From Planctomycetota bacterium (lineage in GTDB: Bacteria; Planctomycetota; UBA1135; GCA-002686595), in assembly GCA_002683825.1 (NCBI GenBank), contig NYUD01000086.1, positions 52,935-116,934 of the forward strand: 64,000 nucleotides of DNA, read 5' to 3'. Within the stretch, counting starts at the first letter, position 1, and each line of letters starts with the position of its first letter. The notes under the pieces are model-generated. The model did not search any database. It saw nothing but the letters and a program-made list of their open reading frames with translations, and had not been told where the DNA came from. Of this stretch, positions 28,626 to 38,482 are shown piece after piece. Made by a program: the position numbers and the translations under genes.

Positions 28626-31169
28626 CTACGAGCCGCTACTGGCGGACATACGCGAGCTCTGCGGCGGAGCCTTGCCCTCGCTGTGGAGCGTCGCCTCGAT
28701 TCCCAGCGCCTCCTCCAGAACCTCCTCGATCCGCTCGACAAAACGAAAATCGAGGTCCTCTCGGGCGTGTTCAGGGATTTCCTCGAAGTCCTTCTTGTTG
28801 CGGGCGGGCAGGACCACCATCTTGATACCGGCTCGGTGCGCGGCGAGGACCTTCTCTTTGACGCCGCCGATCGGCAGCACCAGGCCCCGCAGGCTGATTT
28901 CGCCGGTCATCGCAAGATCGCTTCGAACCGTCTTGTCCGTGAAGAGCGAAACCATGGCCGTGACCATGGCCGAACCCGCACTGGGACCGTCCTTGGGGAT
29001 CGCGCCGGCGGGCACGTGGATGTGAAGGTCGAAGTTGCGCAGGCAATGGCTGTCGATCCCCAGTGCTTCAGCGTTGGACTTGACCAGGCTGAGCGCGGCG
29101 CGGGCGCTCTCCTTCATCACGTCCCCCAACTGACCCGTCAGGATCAGCTCTCCGCTGCCATCCATACGGGTGGCTTCGATGAAGAGGATGTCGCCGCCGA
29201 CCGGGGTCCAGGCGAGGCCGGTCGCAACACCGGGCTGGCTGGTGCGCAGTGCCAGCTCGCTTTCGAAGCGTACGGGGCCGAGGATCGTGGCGATGTCCGC
29301 CTCCTCTACTTCCACATTTTTCACATCGCCCGTGGCAACGCGGGTGGCCGCGTTGCGTGCGACGGCTGCGATTTCCCGCTCGAGGCTGCGGCAGCCGGCT
29401 TCGCGGGTGTAGGAGCGGACGATCTCGGCCAGGGCCTCGTCGGCGATGACGAGTTGAGTCTCCTTGAGTCCGTGGCCCTCCCGCTGGCGCGGCACCAGGT
29501 AGGTTTTCGCGATCGCAAGCTTTTCTTCCTGGGTGTAGCCCGGCAACTCGATCACCTCGCACCGATCGCGTAGCGGGCCGGGAATCGAATCCAGGACGTT
29601 GGCCGTGCCGACGAACAGCACCTTCGATAGATCGAAGGGCACGTTGAGGTAGTGGTCGGTGAACTCCTTGTTCTGTTCCGGGTCCAGCACTTCGAGCAGT
29701 GCCGACGAAGGATCACCGTGCATGCTCTGGCCCAGCTTGTCCAGCTCGTCGAGCATGAACACCGGGTTGGAGGAGCCGCATTTGCGCAGGTGCTGGATGA
29801 CGCTCCCAGGCATGGCTCCCACGTAGGTGCGCCGGTGTCCGCGGATTTCGGATTCGTCGTGCACGCCACCCAGGGAGATGCGCGCGAACTTGCGGCCCAT
29901 GGCACGCGCGATCGAGCGACCGAGGGAGGTCTTGCCGACGCCGGGGGGACCGACAAAGCAGAGGATCGGCCCCTTGCTGTTCGGTTTGAGCTTGCGCACC
30001 GCGAGGAACTCGAGGATGCGCTTCTTGACCTTCTCGAGGCCGTAGTGATCCTCGTTGAGAATACCCCGTGCCTTTTCGATGTTCAGCTTGTCGCGCGTCG
30101 TCTTGCCCCAGGGCAACTCGATGAGGCATTCGAGATAACTGCGCAGGATCGCATATTCCGCGGCAGCCTCGGGCATGCGATCGAGGCGTGAGAGATCGCG
30201 ACGGGCCTCCTTTTTCACTTCCTTCGGGCACTTCAGCTTTTCGATCGCCGCGGTGAGGTCGCCCAGTTCGACCGATTGACCATCCCCGAGTTCCTTTTCG
30301 ATCTGGCGCAGTTGCTCGCGCAGGTAGTACTCGCGCTGAGACTTCTCGAGCTTGCCCTGGGTCTTCTGGCGGATCTCATGGGAGAGCGTCAGGACCTCCA
30401 CCAGGTGGGCGAGTTTTTCGGTGACCATGTTCATCCGCGCCTCGAGCTCGAAGGTTTCGAGGATCTCCTGCTTCTCGTGGACCGGGATGTCCATGAACGT
30501 GGCCACGAGGTCGGTGAGACCCGACGCGGATTCGGCGTTCTCGATGGCCTGATCCAGGTCCTCCGGCTTCTGGGGCAGAAGCGAAAGCGCTTTGTGGGCC
30601 TGGCTCTTCAGGTGCAGGTTGCGCGCTTCGATGGCGGTGCTTTCTTCGATCTCCGGTTCGTCGATCAGGTCGACCTTGGCGATCAGGAAGGGCTCGGTCT
30701 GAACGTATTCGCGGATGCGAAAGCGCGACTCGCCCTGGGCGATGACGTGGTGGCTACCGTCGGGAGCCGTGATGTAGCGCACGATGGCGGCGACGGTTCC
30801 GACCTTGTAGAGGTCCCCTTCTTCCGGCTCGAGCAGACCCTCGTCCTTCTGCAGGATGACGCCGATGGGTTGTTCCCGTTGCACCGCCGCCTGGATCGCG
30901 CGGATCGAGGGCTCGCGTCCTACGACGATGGGGAGCACCACCCTCGGAAAGAGCAGCATCCCCCGCGCGGCCAGCAGGATCAGCCCGTCCTCGGGAATCT
31001 GCGGGGCGAGGGTCTCGAACTCGCGTTCCTCCTCGGGGACCGTCTGGAGCACGAGGGGTTGATCTTCCGGGAGCTCCTCGCCCTCCTGATCCCGCGACTC
31101 CGGAGACTCCGGCTTTGCGGGCTCTTCTCGTTCATCCGGAGATGTTTCGTCTGCGTTGCCTTCGCTCAT
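28626..31169 (-). CDS. lon: ATP-dependent protease La
   Basis: An 847-residue LonA-type AAA+ serine protease that degrades misfolded and regulatory proteins. The N-terminal substrate domain ([13 protein letters not shown]) is followed by a coiled linker. The AAA module has Walker [16 protein letters not shown] and Walker [14 protein letters not shown], and the protease domain has catalytic Ser730 in [10 protein letters not shown] with Lys773 in [11 protein letters not shown]. An acidic N-terminal extension of about 50 residues (many Glu and Pro) is longer than in E. coli. It lies 6 nt after hsp20, so is presumably in the rnpA-yidD-hsp20-lon transcription unit. Confidence 0.97.
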   Translation of the reverse strand: MSEGNADETSPDEREEPAKPESPESRDQEGEELPEDQPLVLQTVPEEEREFETLAPQIPEDGLILLAARGMLLFPRVVLPIVVGREPSIRAIQAAVQREQPIGVILQKDEGLLEPEEGDLYKVGTVAAIVRYITAPDGSHHVIAQGESRFRIREYVQTEPFLIAKVDLIDEPEIEESTAIEARNLHLKSQAHKALSLLPQKPEDLDQAIENAESASGLTDLVATFMDIPVHEKQEILETFELEARMNMVTEKLAHLVEVLTLSHEIRQKTQGKLEKSQREYYLREQLRQIEKELGDGQSVELGDLTAAIEKLKCPKEVKKEARRDLSRLDRMPEAAAEYAILRSYLECLIELPWGKTTRDKLNIEKARGILNEDHYGLEKVKKRILEFLAVRKLKPNSKGPILCFVGPPGVGKTSLGRSIARAMGRKFARISLGGVHDESEIRGHRRTYVGAMPGSVIQHLRKCGSSNPVFMLDELDKLGQSMHGDPSSALLEVLDPEQNKEFTDHYLNVPFDLSKVLFVGTANVLDSIPGPLRDRCEVIELPGYTQEEKLAIAKTYLVPRQREGHGLKETQLVIADEALAEIVRSYTREAGCRSLEREIAAVARNAATRVATGDVKNVEVEEADIATILGPVRFESELALRTSQPGVATGLAWTPVGGDILFIEATRMDGSGELILTGQLGDVMKESARAALSLVKSNAEALGIDSHCLRNFDLHIHVPAGAIPKDGPSAGSAMVTAMVSLFTDKTVRSDLAMTGEISLRGLVLPIGGVKEKVLAAHRAGIKMVVLPARNKKDFEEIPEHAREDLDFRFVERIEEVLEEALGIEATLHSEGKAPPQSSRMSASSGS

Positions 31170-31175
31170 CGAACG

Positions 31176-31583
31176 TCAGTGGATTTTCTTCAGGTTCAGG
31201 AACAGGCAGCCGTCTCGCAGCTTGTGCTCGACGAATTCGTACCTGCCGGCGGGAAGTTCAACCGCACGTTCGAAACGACCGTGCGGAATTTCGATGCGAT
31301 GGACCGTGGCCGTGCGGAAAGCGGAGGGCAACGCGCGTTCACCCCTGACGACAATCCGGTTCGAATGGATTTCGAGGGCCACGCTGTCGAGCTTCACGCC
31401 CGGGACTGCCATCAGGAGCCAGAGCTCGTTCGCGTCCTCGAAGATGTCGACCGGCGGCTGCCAGCTGGGATGACGGGTGCCGGGGCGACGCGGAGGGAAG
31501 AGGCTTTTCTGCTTCCGCTCCGCCTGCTCGAGCTTGGCTCGGGCACGCTCCCACATCCAGGTTTCGGGGTCTTTGGTGGCCAT
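31176..31583 (-). CDS. Small heat-shock protein, Hsp20/alpha-crystallin type
   Basis: A 135-residue ATP-independent holdase. The alpha-crystallin domain spans about residues 42-133: WQPPVDIFEDANELWLLMAVPG, then the beta-strand pattern VALEIHSNRIVVRGER, HRIEIPHGRFERAVELP and a final GCLFLNLKK. The C-terminal IxI tail motif that caps neighbouring subunits is absent: the protein stops at KKIH, so the oligomer may be small. It lies directly upstream of lon (6 nt), which couples a holdase to a protease. Confidence 0.9.
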   Translation of the reverse strand: MATKDPETWMWERARAKLEQAERKQKSLFPPRRPGTRHPSWQPPVDIFEDANELWLLMAVPGVKLDSVALEIHSNRIVVRGERALPSAFRTATVHRIEIPHGRFERAVELPAGRYEFVEHKLRDGCLFLNLKKIH

Positions 31584-31666
31584 GGTCTCGCTGCTTCTGT
31601 ATCGATCGTATGCTGTAAGGGCTGGAAAGAAAGCTCCCGGAACCGCTGATTCCAGCTTGTTGGAGC

Positions 31667-31942
31667 TCAGGAATCGTTCTCAGGCCGGCCCGAGGAAGGT
31701 TGGGGACGGCGCCAGGATCCCGGCGGCGGAACCGGATCGGGCCCCGGCTCGAAAAAGGGATTACAGCGCAGAATGCGCCAGGCCAGGAGCAGGGCCCCCT
31801 TGAAGATCCCGTGGGTCCGAACGGATTGCAACCCGTATTCGCTGCAGGTCGGCCGGTAGCGGCAGGTCGGTGGTTTCAGGGGGGAGAGGAAGCGCCTGTA
31901 GAAACGGATTGGCAGGCAGAAGAGCTCGCGCACGAATCTCAT
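31667..31942 (-). CDS. yidD: Membrane protein insertion efficiency factor YidD
   Basis: About 91 residues from the ATG at 31942, which overlaps the rnpA stop as ATGA. Family core: LPIRFYRRFLSPLKPPTCRY, then RPTCSEYGLQSVRTHG and LAWRILRCNPFF, including the conserved cysteines. A proline-rich tail follows. YidD is a small amphipathic protein that helps YidC-dependent insertion. A longer start 54 nt upstream is inside rnpA and is rejected. Confidence 0.94.
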   Translation of the reverse strand: MRFVRELFCLPIRFYRRFLSPLKPPTCRYRPTCSEYGLQSVRTHGIFKGALLLAWRILRCNPFFEPGPDPVPPPGSWRRPQPSSGRPENDS

Positions 31943-32346
31943 CCGTCGGTTTCCGAGCTCCCGAGCTCCGGGTGGGCTTCGTGATAGCGCCGCCATGCCT
32001 TCCAGCCGAGTTTGTTGAGGTCGCTTTGGATGAGGTGGAGATCGGGTTCCAGGCGGGGGGTGGAGGCGATCAGCACGACATCGATTCCCTGGGGCAGCTG
32101 CGCCTGAACGAGCCGAAAGGCCTCCCGAAACACGCGCCGCACCCGGTTGCGCCGAACGGCGCTTTTCCAGCAGCGCTTGCCGACCGAAAGTCCCATGCGT
32201 CTCACCTTCAACCCGTTGGGATGGACGACGACCGTGAACGAAGAGCCGCGCGCCCTGCGCCCATGGCGGTAGGCACGCTGGAATCCCGCACCGTTCAGTC
32301 GATGTCGCGCCAGGGGGAAGCGCAGATCGGTGGGAGACGGCTGCAT
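31939..32346 (-). CDS. rnpA: Ribonuclease P protein component
   Basis: A 135-residue basic protein that assists the RNase P RNA in tRNA 5' processing. The hallmark block RRMGLSVGKRCWKSAVRRNR followed by VRRVFREAFRLV is complete, preceded by the FTVVVHPNG strand. It overlaps yidD by 4 nt (ATGA). Ribosomal protein gene rpmH, usually just before rnpA, is not here: only 22 nt separate the rnpA start from the divergent aldehyde-dehydrogenase-like gene. Confidence 0.95.
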   Translation of the reverse strand: MQPSPTDLRFPLARHRLNGAGFQRAYRHGRRARGSSFTVVVHPNGLKVRRMGLSVGKRCWKSAVRRNRVRRVFREAFRLVQAQLPQGIDVVLIASTPRLEPDLHLIQSDLNKLGWKAWRRYHEAHPELGSSETDG

Positions 32347-32368
32347 CCGATCAATTTAGACTCTGGGG

Positions 32369-33427
32369 GTGGAAAAATCGGTGTCTGTCTTCGGGAACGG
32401 GGACCCCACCCCCCAGGACGGGGGTGGGGAGGCTTGCGATCTGGCCTCCGCCCTCGATGCCCTCGACCCCGGGGCTCCGCCGCCCCCGTTCGAGGAGCGG
32501 CTCGAGCGATTGCGTGCCGCCGCAGGCATTCTCGAAAAGAATCGGGCCGGCCTGGAGGCTATCGCCGCCCGCCTCGGGCTAGGCCCGGCGGACCTGGGGG
32601 CGCATCTGGGAGTGGTCGATGCCTTCGAGGGTGCTTCTGGCGGATTCGAATATGCGTTTGCGCGCGAGGAAAGGGGGGTGGCGATCTGCGCACCCGATTG
32701 GCGCGAGTTACTCTGCGGCGGATTCGTCCGCGTAGCGACCGAGCTGGTTCGTGGGCTTCGCGTGGTTCTCTGTTGCGATGAGCGCTTTCCCGAGATCGCC
32801 TGGGCCTTGCGGCGCTGTCTCGTGGAGGCGGGTTTCAGCGAGTCGACCATCGCGTTGCACCACGGTGCACGTCAGGAAGTGTTACGGACTGGGCTCATGG
32901 ACGAGCGCGTAGGCGTGCTCTCTGCCAGCGGTACAGCGGAGCGCGTGATCGAATTGCGGCGCCTGTGCATTGGGCGCGTGCTGGCGAGGGAGAGCCTCAG
33001 AACGATTCGCTCCGCGGCGTTTGAGGTGACTTCGCATATGGATGTCGAAGCCAGCGCTCGGTCCGTCGCGCTTCAGGCGTTCGGGGCGAACACCATGGGC
33101 GGGCAGCTGCCAGGACAGGTTGCGCGGGCCTTCGTTGCGGAGAAGATCTACTCTCCCTTCGTCGAGGCTCTGATCGGATGCATGGACTCCATCGAAGAAC
33201 TGCGTGACACGGTTCCCCTCATCGACCGGGAAGCCGCCCGCCGCACCCAGAAAGCGTGGACTCAAGGTCTCGATGAGGGGGCAACGCTGATCAGTGGTGG
33301 CGAAGAGGAGATGAAAGGCGACGAACTCCGACTTCCGCCGACAGTGTTTTGCAACGTCGAGTCGCACATGTGCGCGGCGCGGCGTCAGGAACCACTGCCG
33401 GTCTTGTGCCTTCTGCGCTGGGCCTGA
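32369..33427 (+). CDS. Aldehyde-dehydrogenase-like protein, degenerate and truncated (probable pseudoenzyme)
   Basis: A 352-residue frame starting at GTG 32369. It aligns with the ALDH fold over most of its length: helix-rich N-terminus, GVAICAPDWRELLCGG (usual IxPWNxP), LVRGLRVVLCCDERFPEIA (usual VLKPSE), VGVLSASGTAERVIEL (usual FTGS), and GGQLPGQVARAFVAEKIYSP where GQxC...RVFV is normal. The catalytic Cys falls on Pro248 and the cofactor Lys on Cys135. It stops near VLCLLRW, about 100 residues before a normal ALDH end. It is either a pseudogene with an intact frame or a non-catalytic paralogue. It lies 81 nt before lysine aminotransferase, where a functional partner would be an aminoadipate-semialdehyde dehydrogenase. 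Confidence 0.65.
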   Translation: MEKSVSVFGNGDPTPQDGGGEACDLASALDALDPGAPPPPFEERLERLRAAAGILEKNRAGLEAIAARLGLGPADLGAHLGVVDAFEGASGGFEYAFAREERGVAICAPDWRELLCGGFVRVATELVRGLRVVLCCDERFPEIAWALRRCLVEAGFSESTIALHHGARQEVLRTGLMDERVGVLSASGTAERVIELRRLCIGRVLARESLRTIRSAAFEVTSHMDVEASARSVALQAFGANTMGGQLPGQVARAFVAEKIYSPFVEALIGCMDSIEELRDTVPLIDREAARRTQKAWTQGLDEGATLISGGEEEMKGDELRLPPTVFCNVESHMCAARRQEPLPVLCLLRWA

Positions 33428-33508
33428 ATTTCTCCAGCGGACAAGCAGAGGTTGAGAGGTTCGTCCAGGCTATACTGGGTGCCCGGTTCCGAACGGACAG
33501 AAAGAAAT

Positions 33509-34828
33509 ATGATCGCTTCGAAACAAGTTCACGACACTCTGCGCCGCTACCAGCTGGTCGACGGATTTCCCTTTGTTGTCGATCTGGATGGGTCGCACGG
33601 CGTCTGGCTACGCGACGCCAGGACGGGAAAGGACTACTTCGACGCATTCACCTGCTTTGCCTCGTGGCCGGTGGGCTACAACCACCCCATGCTGGGCGAG
33701 GCCGCCTTCGAGACCGAGCTCCTGCGCGCCGCCCGCACCAAGCTGGCCAATTCTGACCTATACACCTGCGAAATGGCCGGTTTCGTCGAGGCCTTCGGCG
33801 GGCGGGTGACTCCGCCGGGGTTTCCATATCACTTCTGGGTCTCGGGAGGGACGCTGGCGGTCGAGAACGCTCTCAAGACCGCCTTCGATTGGAAGGCGCG
33901 AAAACTCGGGCGCACGAATTTTGAGGACGACGTCAACGATCTGGTCGTCCTGCATTTCGAGCAAGCATTCCACGGTAGGTCCGGCTACACGATGAGCCTG
34001 ACCAACACGGTCCCCGATAAGATCGGCCTTTTCCCGAAGTTCGATTGGCCGCGCGTACACTCTCCGGCCATCGAGTTCGATACGGAGGGCGGGATCGCAA
34101 ATGACATCGGCGCGGAGGAGAAACGTACTTGTGCCGAGATCGAGGCGGCCTTCGCCAGACACCCGAAGAAGATCGCCGCCATCATCATCGAACCGATGCA
34201 GGGTGAAGGAGGCGATAACCACTTCCGCACCGAGTTCCTCCAGAAGTTGCGCGACTATGCGGATGAAAACGAAGCGCTCTTGATCTACGACGAGGTGCAG
34301 ACGGGTTTTTTCGGCTCCGGCAAACCCTGGCTGTGGCAGCACCACGGAGTGGCTCCCGATGTGGTCTGCTTCGGCAAGAAAACGCAGGTTTGCGGGATCT
34401 ACGTCTCGACGCGGGTGGACGAGGTCCAGGACAATGTCTTCGCGCGTTCGAGCCGGATCAACTCGACCTGGGGAGGGAATCTGGTGGACATGGTGCGTTG
34501 CCGTCGGTTCATCGAGATCGTCGAGAGCGAGGGCTTGGCGGCGAACATCACCGAACGCGGAAACGAGCTCATTGCCGGTCTGCGCACATTTTCGCGAAAT
34601 GGCGGTATCTCCAACGTGCGCGGTCTGGGATCCCTGGTGGCTTTCACGCTGAAGGACACGGAAACGCGCGACCGCATGTTGAGCGCCCTGTTCGACAAGG
34701 AACTCCTGGCCCTGGCCTCCGGGCCAGTGTCCATCCGCTTTCGCTTGCCCATGGTGCTCGACGTACAGGAAGTCCAGACGATCCTCGAACGCGTGGAGGC
34801 CAGCCTACCCAGCGCGGTCGGGGCCTAG
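33509..34828 (+). CDS. lat: L-lysine 6-aminotransferase
   Basis: A 439-residue class III PLP aminotransferase that moves the epsilon-amino group of lysine to 2-oxoglutarate, giving aminoadipate semialdehyde. The block CFGKKTQVCGIY with the PLP lysine (K290 or K291) is nearly identical to the known LAT signature. Other blocks: VSGGTLAVENALKTAFDWKA, HGRSGYTMSLTN, IIEPMQGEGGDNHFR, DEVQTGFFGSGKPW and RSSRINSTWGGNLVDM. The ATG at 33509 matches the family N-terminus. The aldehyde product would need a dehydrogenase, and the ALDH-like gene directly upstream is degenerate, so that step is either elsewhere or the upstream protein has another role. Confidence 0.93.
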   Translation: MIASKQVHDTLRRYQLVDGFPFVVDLDGSHGVWLRDARTGKDYFDAFTCFASWPVGYNHPMLGEAAFETELLRAARTKLANSDLYTCEMAGFVEAFGGRVTPPGFPYHFWVSGGTLAVENALKTAFDWKARKLGRTNFEDDVNDLVVLHFEQAFHGRSGYTMSLTNTVPDKIGLFPKFDWPRVHSPAIEFDTEGGIANDIGAEEKRTCAEIEAAFARHPKKIAAIIIEPMQGEGGDNHFRTEFLQKLRDYADENEALLIYDEVQTGFFGSGKPWLWQHHGVAPDVVCFGKKTQVCGIYVSTRVDEVQDNVFARSSRINSTWGGNLVDMVRCRRFIEIVESEGLAANITERGNELIAGLRTFSRNGGISNVRGLGSLVAFTLKDTETRDRMLSALFDKELLALASGPVSIRFRLPMVLDVQEVQTILERVEASLPSAVGA

Positions 34829-34846
34829 CCCCCGACGCGCCCCGAC

Positions 34847-34886
34847 CTGCGGAGACGCAACCTGTCAGAGACGTTTTTCTCCGCAG
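34847..34886. terminator. Inverted repeat between convergent lat and rlmN
   Basis: CTGCGGAG (34847-34854) and CTCCGCAG (34879-34886) form a perfect 8-bp inverted repeat; a short CCGCC/GGCGG hairpin lies just downstream. There is a TTTTT tract inside the loop but none after the stem, so termination is possible but weakly supported. Confidence 0.35.
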
Positions 34887-34942
34887 TGAGAGGGGAGGAC
34901 CGCCCAGGGCGGGGCCAGCCACGTTCGCGGAAAAACCTACGA

Positions 34943-35980
34943 CTACCGATGCTGCGGGCTGGCCTGGATTCGCAGCTGTCCGCACGCAGCGTCAGCCTCG
35001 GCGCCGCGGGACCAACGCACGGTCGCAACGAGGCCCTTCTGCACCAAGGTGTCGTGAAACCGATTTGCGGCATCGGCAGCGGGGCGCGCGAATTCGTCGT
35101 CGGGGATGGGGTTGTAGGGGATGAGGTTGATCGTCGCCCGCCGGTTCTGGAGACGCCGCGCGAGTCGTTCCGCGTGGTCCTCACTGTCGTTCTCTCCGCC
35201 GAGAAGCACGTACTCGTAGGTGACCTCTCGGCCGGTCGTGGCGAACCAGTTGTCACCGGCCGAAAGGATCTCTTCGATGGGGATTCCCGCCATCGCCGGC
35301 ACGAGGCGTGCGCGCTGCTCGTCGTCCGGGGAGTGCAGGGAGATGGCCAGCTGAAAGGGTGGGTTCTCGCGAGCGATGCGATTCAAGCGCGTGGGAAATC
35401 CGACGGTCGATACGGTGATTTTACGAGCGCCGATGCCGATTTCAGAGCGCACGGTCTCGAGTGCGCGACGCAGCGCTTCGTAGTTCAACAGCGGTTCCCC
35501 GATCCCCATGACCACGGAGCGTGCGAGGGGACCGAGGGCTTGGCCCAGGAGGAACTGCTCGAAGATTTCGTCGTGGGTGAGGTTGCGGACCAGTCCGGCC
35601 TTGCCCGATGCACAGAATGGGCAACCGACGGAGCAGCCCACCTGGCTCGACACACAAAGCGTTGCGCCGCGACCTCGACGGCGCGAAGGCATATGAACCG
35701 TCTCCACAGCGGCGCCATCGGGAAAGCGCAGCAGGAGTTTTTGAGTGCCGTCGGAGGTGCGCGAGCGGGCGACCTCTTCGGCGGAATAAAGGGGCAGTTC
35801 GGTCGCCAAACGGGAGCGTAGCTCGCGCGAGAGCGAACTCATCTCGGCGTAGTCCAGGTTCCTGCGGTCGATCGCTTCGCTTCGGATGACGTCAGCGTGA
35901 AATGGCCTACCGCCGAGTTCCGTAATACGCGCGCGCGCCTCATCGCGGTCGAGCGCGAAGAAGCTTCGACCCGTGCTCAT
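34943..35980 (-). CDS. rlmN: 23S rRNA (adenine(2503)-C2)-methyltransferase
   Basis: A 345-residue radical-SAM enzyme that methylates A2503 of 23S rRNA (and in some bacteria A37 of tRNA). The radical-SAM motif CxxxCxxC is C116, C120 and C123 in QVGCSVGCPFCASG. The acceptor-side cysteine is C333 in DAACGQL near the C-terminus. Further family blocks: VVMGIGEPLLNYEAL, TVSTVGFPTRLN, AISLHSPDDEQRAR, VTYEYVLLGGENDS and NLIPYNPI. The start at 35980 overlaps the stop of the DHH gene by one base (TGATG), implying translational coupling. Convergent with lat. Confidence 0.95.
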   Translation of the reverse strand: MSTGRSFFALDRDEARARITELGGRPFHADVIRSEAIDRRNLDYAEMSSLSRELRSRLATELPLYSAEEVARSRTSDGTQKLLLRFPDGAAVETVHMPSRRRGRGATLCVSSQVGCSVGCPFCASGKAGLVRNLTHDEIFEQFLLGQALGPLARSVVMGIGEPLLNYEALRRALETVRSEIGIGARKITVSTVGFPTRLNRIARENPPFQLAISLHSPDDEQRARLVPAMAGIPIEEILSAGDNWFATTGREVTYEYVLLGGENDSEDHAERLARRLQNRRATINLIPYNPIPDDEFARPAADAANRFHDTLVQKGLVATVRWSRGAEADAACGQLRIQASPQHR

Positions 35981-36933
35981 CACTGGCAGCTCGCTTGCAC
36001 CCCGCGACGGAGCAGGACTGCGACCTCGCATGCGATGCGCTTCGCTTCATCGAGGCTAGGGGCATTGGCCCCACCCACGGCGCGGTGGCCGCCGCCGCCG
36101 TAGCCTTCCATCACTGCGCCGATGTTCGTGTCAGTCGTGGGGATGTTCCAGGGGTTCCGGCCGGCTGTGACGTGGAACCCCGCCCGCGTTGGAATGATGC
36201 CGACGGAGTACAGGGCTTTCGGAAAGTGAAAAAAGGCAGCGAAACGTTCGCGTCGGATCCGGTTCGAGGAGGCATCGTACAGGACGACGTTTTCGTCGGT
36301 GGACAGGACCGTGGGTGCGAATTGCCGCAGTGCCTTGTCCCGATTGCGGGCCGCCCGTTGCCAGGCCTTTTCTACATCGGGGCGCCTGGCCACCTCCTCG
36401 AGAGAACCTTCGACCATCGCGCCGACCAGGGTGTCGGTCCAGTCGGGGCCGGGTGCCGCCGTCAGTGCCCGCGAAATGCGTAGTGCGGGATCGTCCCCGA
36501 AGAGTGCCTGTTCGACGTCCCTGAACATGGCTGCGTCGATCACGTTGGACCAGTGCGACATCTCGGTGAAGCGATCCGGCGGCGAAACTCCCCAGTGATC
36601 CTGGGCGTGCTTCAGAATCAGCGGCGGACAGGAGGGGGAGGTTTCGTCCCACAGCCAGCGATCCGAAGGCTGGTACTGGGATCGTAGTTCCGGCGTCAGG
36701 AAGGTCGTGGGGTGGTGATCGAACCAGTACTCCGCGCGCGGATGGAAGTGGAAGTCCACGATGCCGAAGCGCTCGTCCTTCTGAAAATTCTCCCAATCCG
36801 CGCGTTGGTCGTAGTTGACGCTACGCCAGCTCGCAACCTCGCCGAAACGCGTGCGGAGGATCTTCGTGAGAACGGCGGCAGAGACCATGCCGTCGAAGTC
36901 CCGGTGGTAGTGAATCGTGAGTTCCTTCGTCAT
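35980..36933 (-). CDS. DHH-family phosphoesterase
   Basis: A 317-residue protein of the DHH/RecJ-like superfamily. Metal-site blocks: HRDFDGMVSAAVL (usual HxDxDG), IVDFHFHP, YWFDHHPT (DHH) and the C-terminal GGGGHRAVGG of the DHHA1-type domain. The substrate cannot be read; oligoribonuclease or pAp/cyclic-dinucleotide phosphodiesterase activity is usual for such short forms. It is 92 nt downstream of clpX and overlaps rlmN by one base (TGATG). Confidence 0.85.
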   Translation of the reverse strand: MTKELTIHYHRDFDGMVSAAVLTKILRTRFGEVASWRSVNYDQRADWENFQKDERFGIVDFHFHPRAEYWFDHHPTTFLTPELRSQYQPSDRWLWDETSPSCPPLILKHAQDHWGVSPPDRFTEMSHWSNVIDAAMFRDVEQALFGDDPALRISRALTAAPGPDWTDTLVGAMVEGSLEEVARRPDVEKAWQRAARNRDKALRQFAPTVLSTDENVVLYDASSNRIRRERFAAFFHFPKALYSVGIIPTRAGFHVTAGRNPWNIPTTDTNIGAVMEGYGGGGHRAVGGANAPSLDEAKRIACEVAVLLRRGVQASCQ

Positions 36934-37025
36934 CGCGTAGGAACGTGGACGGTATCTCCGGCCGATGCTTCGTTCGAGGGGAAAATCCGACCAGTGGGCC
37001 GGGAGCCTGTTATCCGGGCCCGTTT

Positions 37026-38438
37026 TTACGCGCTTTCGCGTTTCTCTTCGCCCGGATCGGTTTCGTCCGGCAATTCTTCTGTGGCTTCGAGTTCCGGCGG
37101 GGTCACGTCGGAAGCCTTCAATCCGATGGCCAGGTCACGTCGTCCGCGGACCACGTCGCAGTCGATCACGAACCGAAGGTCGCCCGAGCGATTGGGCAAT
37201 TCGTAGAGCAGGTCCAGGAGGATTCCCTCGAGGATGGAACGCAAAGCGCGTACACCCGTTTCGCGTTCGATCGCAACGATGGCGATCTCCTCGAGACCAT
37301 TGGGCTTGAACTCGAGCTGGGCATCTTCCATCGCGAAGAGGCGCTGATACTGACGCACCAGAGCGTTCTTGGGTTCGGTCAGGATTTGCACCAGGTCCTT
37401 CTTGCGAAGGTGGTTCAGGGTCACCATGACCGGCAGGCGACCGACGAACTCGGGGATCATGCCGAACTCGATCAGGTCTTTCGGAGAGACGTTGCGGAGA
37501 ATCTCGTCCTGCGCAACGTTGGCTTCCGGTTGAATCCAGGCGGGCACGTTCTTTCCTTCCTCATCGGCCGGACTACCGAAGCCGATGCGGTCCCGGCCTA
37601 TCCGCCTGGAGATGACGTCCGGGATGTCGCTGAAGGTTCCCCCGCAGATGAAGAGGATGTTGCCGGTATCGACCTGAATGTAGGCCTGTTCAGGGTGCTT
37701 GCGGCCGCCCTGGGGTGGGACGTTGGCGACGGTGCCCTCGAGGATCTTCAGGAGTGCCTGCTGGACGCCTTCGCCCGAAACGTCACGCGTGATGGAGACG
37801 TTCGAAGTCGTTCGACCGATCTTGTCGATCTCGTCGATGTAGATGATGCCTTGCTGGGCGCGGTCCTTGTCGAAGTCCGCGTTCTGCAAGAGCTTCAGGA
37901 GGATGTTTTCGACGTCCTCGCCGACGTAGCCGGCTTCGGTCAGCGTAGTCGCATCCGCGATCGCGAAGGGAACGTCGAGCATGCGGGCCAGCGTGCGGGC
38001 CAGCAGGGTCTTGCCCGATCCGGTCGGCCCGAGCAAGAGCACGTTCGATTTCTCGATTTCGGCGCCTTCATCCTTGCCGTTCTTCTGGCGCAGGCGCTTG
38101 TAGTGGTTGTATACCGCGACGGCGAGGACCTTTTTGGCCTGCTCCTGTCCGATCACGTATTCATCGAGACTGGACACGATCTCGATCGGAGTCGGGAGTT
38201 TGGTTTGGGGCTCACGCCCGACGGTCCCGCGCGTGCTACCGCGGCGCCTTTCGGCGGAGCGGGGACTGCCGTCCCCGCTCCGCTGTTCTTCCTGAAGGAT
38301 GGAGTTGCATATCTCGATACACTCGTTGCAGATGTAGACGCCGGGCGGGCCTGCTATCAGGGAATCGACGTGGTGGCGCATCTTCTCGCAGAACGTGCAT
38401 CGCTCCACGTGGCGCCCTCGGCCAGATGATCGGGACAT
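37026..38438 (-). CDS. clpX: ATP-dependent Clp protease ATP-binding subunit
   Basis: A 470-residue AAA+ unfoldase. N-terminal zinc-binding domain with CTFCEKM and CNECIEICN cysteines; then Walker [17 protein letters not shown], pore loop AGYVGEDV, Walker [15 protein letters not shown] loop GGRKHPEQ, and the IGF loop (DRIGFGS) that docks on ClpP. A Ser/Arg-rich insert (residues 54-80) links zinc domain and AAA core. The acidic C-terminal tail of about 20 residues exceeds the E. coli form. Third gene of tig-clpP-clpX, 44 nt after clpP. Confidence 0.97.
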   Translation of the reverse strand: MSRSSGRGRHVERCTFCEKMRHHVDSLIAGPPGVYICNECIEICNSILQEEQRSGDGSPRSAERRRGSTRGTVGREPQTKLPTPIEIVSSLDEYVIGQEQAKKVLAVAVYNHYKRLRQKNGKDEGAEIEKSNVLLLGPTGSGKTLLARTLARMLDVPFAIADATTLTEAGYVGEDVENILLKLLQNADFDKDRAQQGIIYIDEIDKIGRTTSNVSITRDVSGEGVQQALLKILEGTVANVPPQGGRKHPEQAYIQVDTGNILFICGGTFSDIPDVISRRIGRDRIGFGSPADEEGKNVPAWIQPEANVAQDEILRNVSPKDLIEFGMIPEFVGRLPVMVTLNHLRKKDLVQILTEPKNALVRQYQRLFAMEDAQLEFKPNGLEEIAIVAIERETGVRALRSILEGILLDLLYELPNRSGDLRFVIDCDVVRGRRDLAIGLKASDVTPPELEATEELPDETDPGEEKRESA

Positions 38439-38482
38439 GGGGACGGGTTTTGAGGGGGAGGTTTTTTTGGACTTCCCCTATT

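Noticed and set aside
36945..38429. A 494-codon open frame on the plus strand, opposite clpX
   Set aside because: It is the exact antisense of a complete ClpX with all AAA+ motifs. Long antisense frames are expected in GC-rich DNA; it has no recognisable domain.
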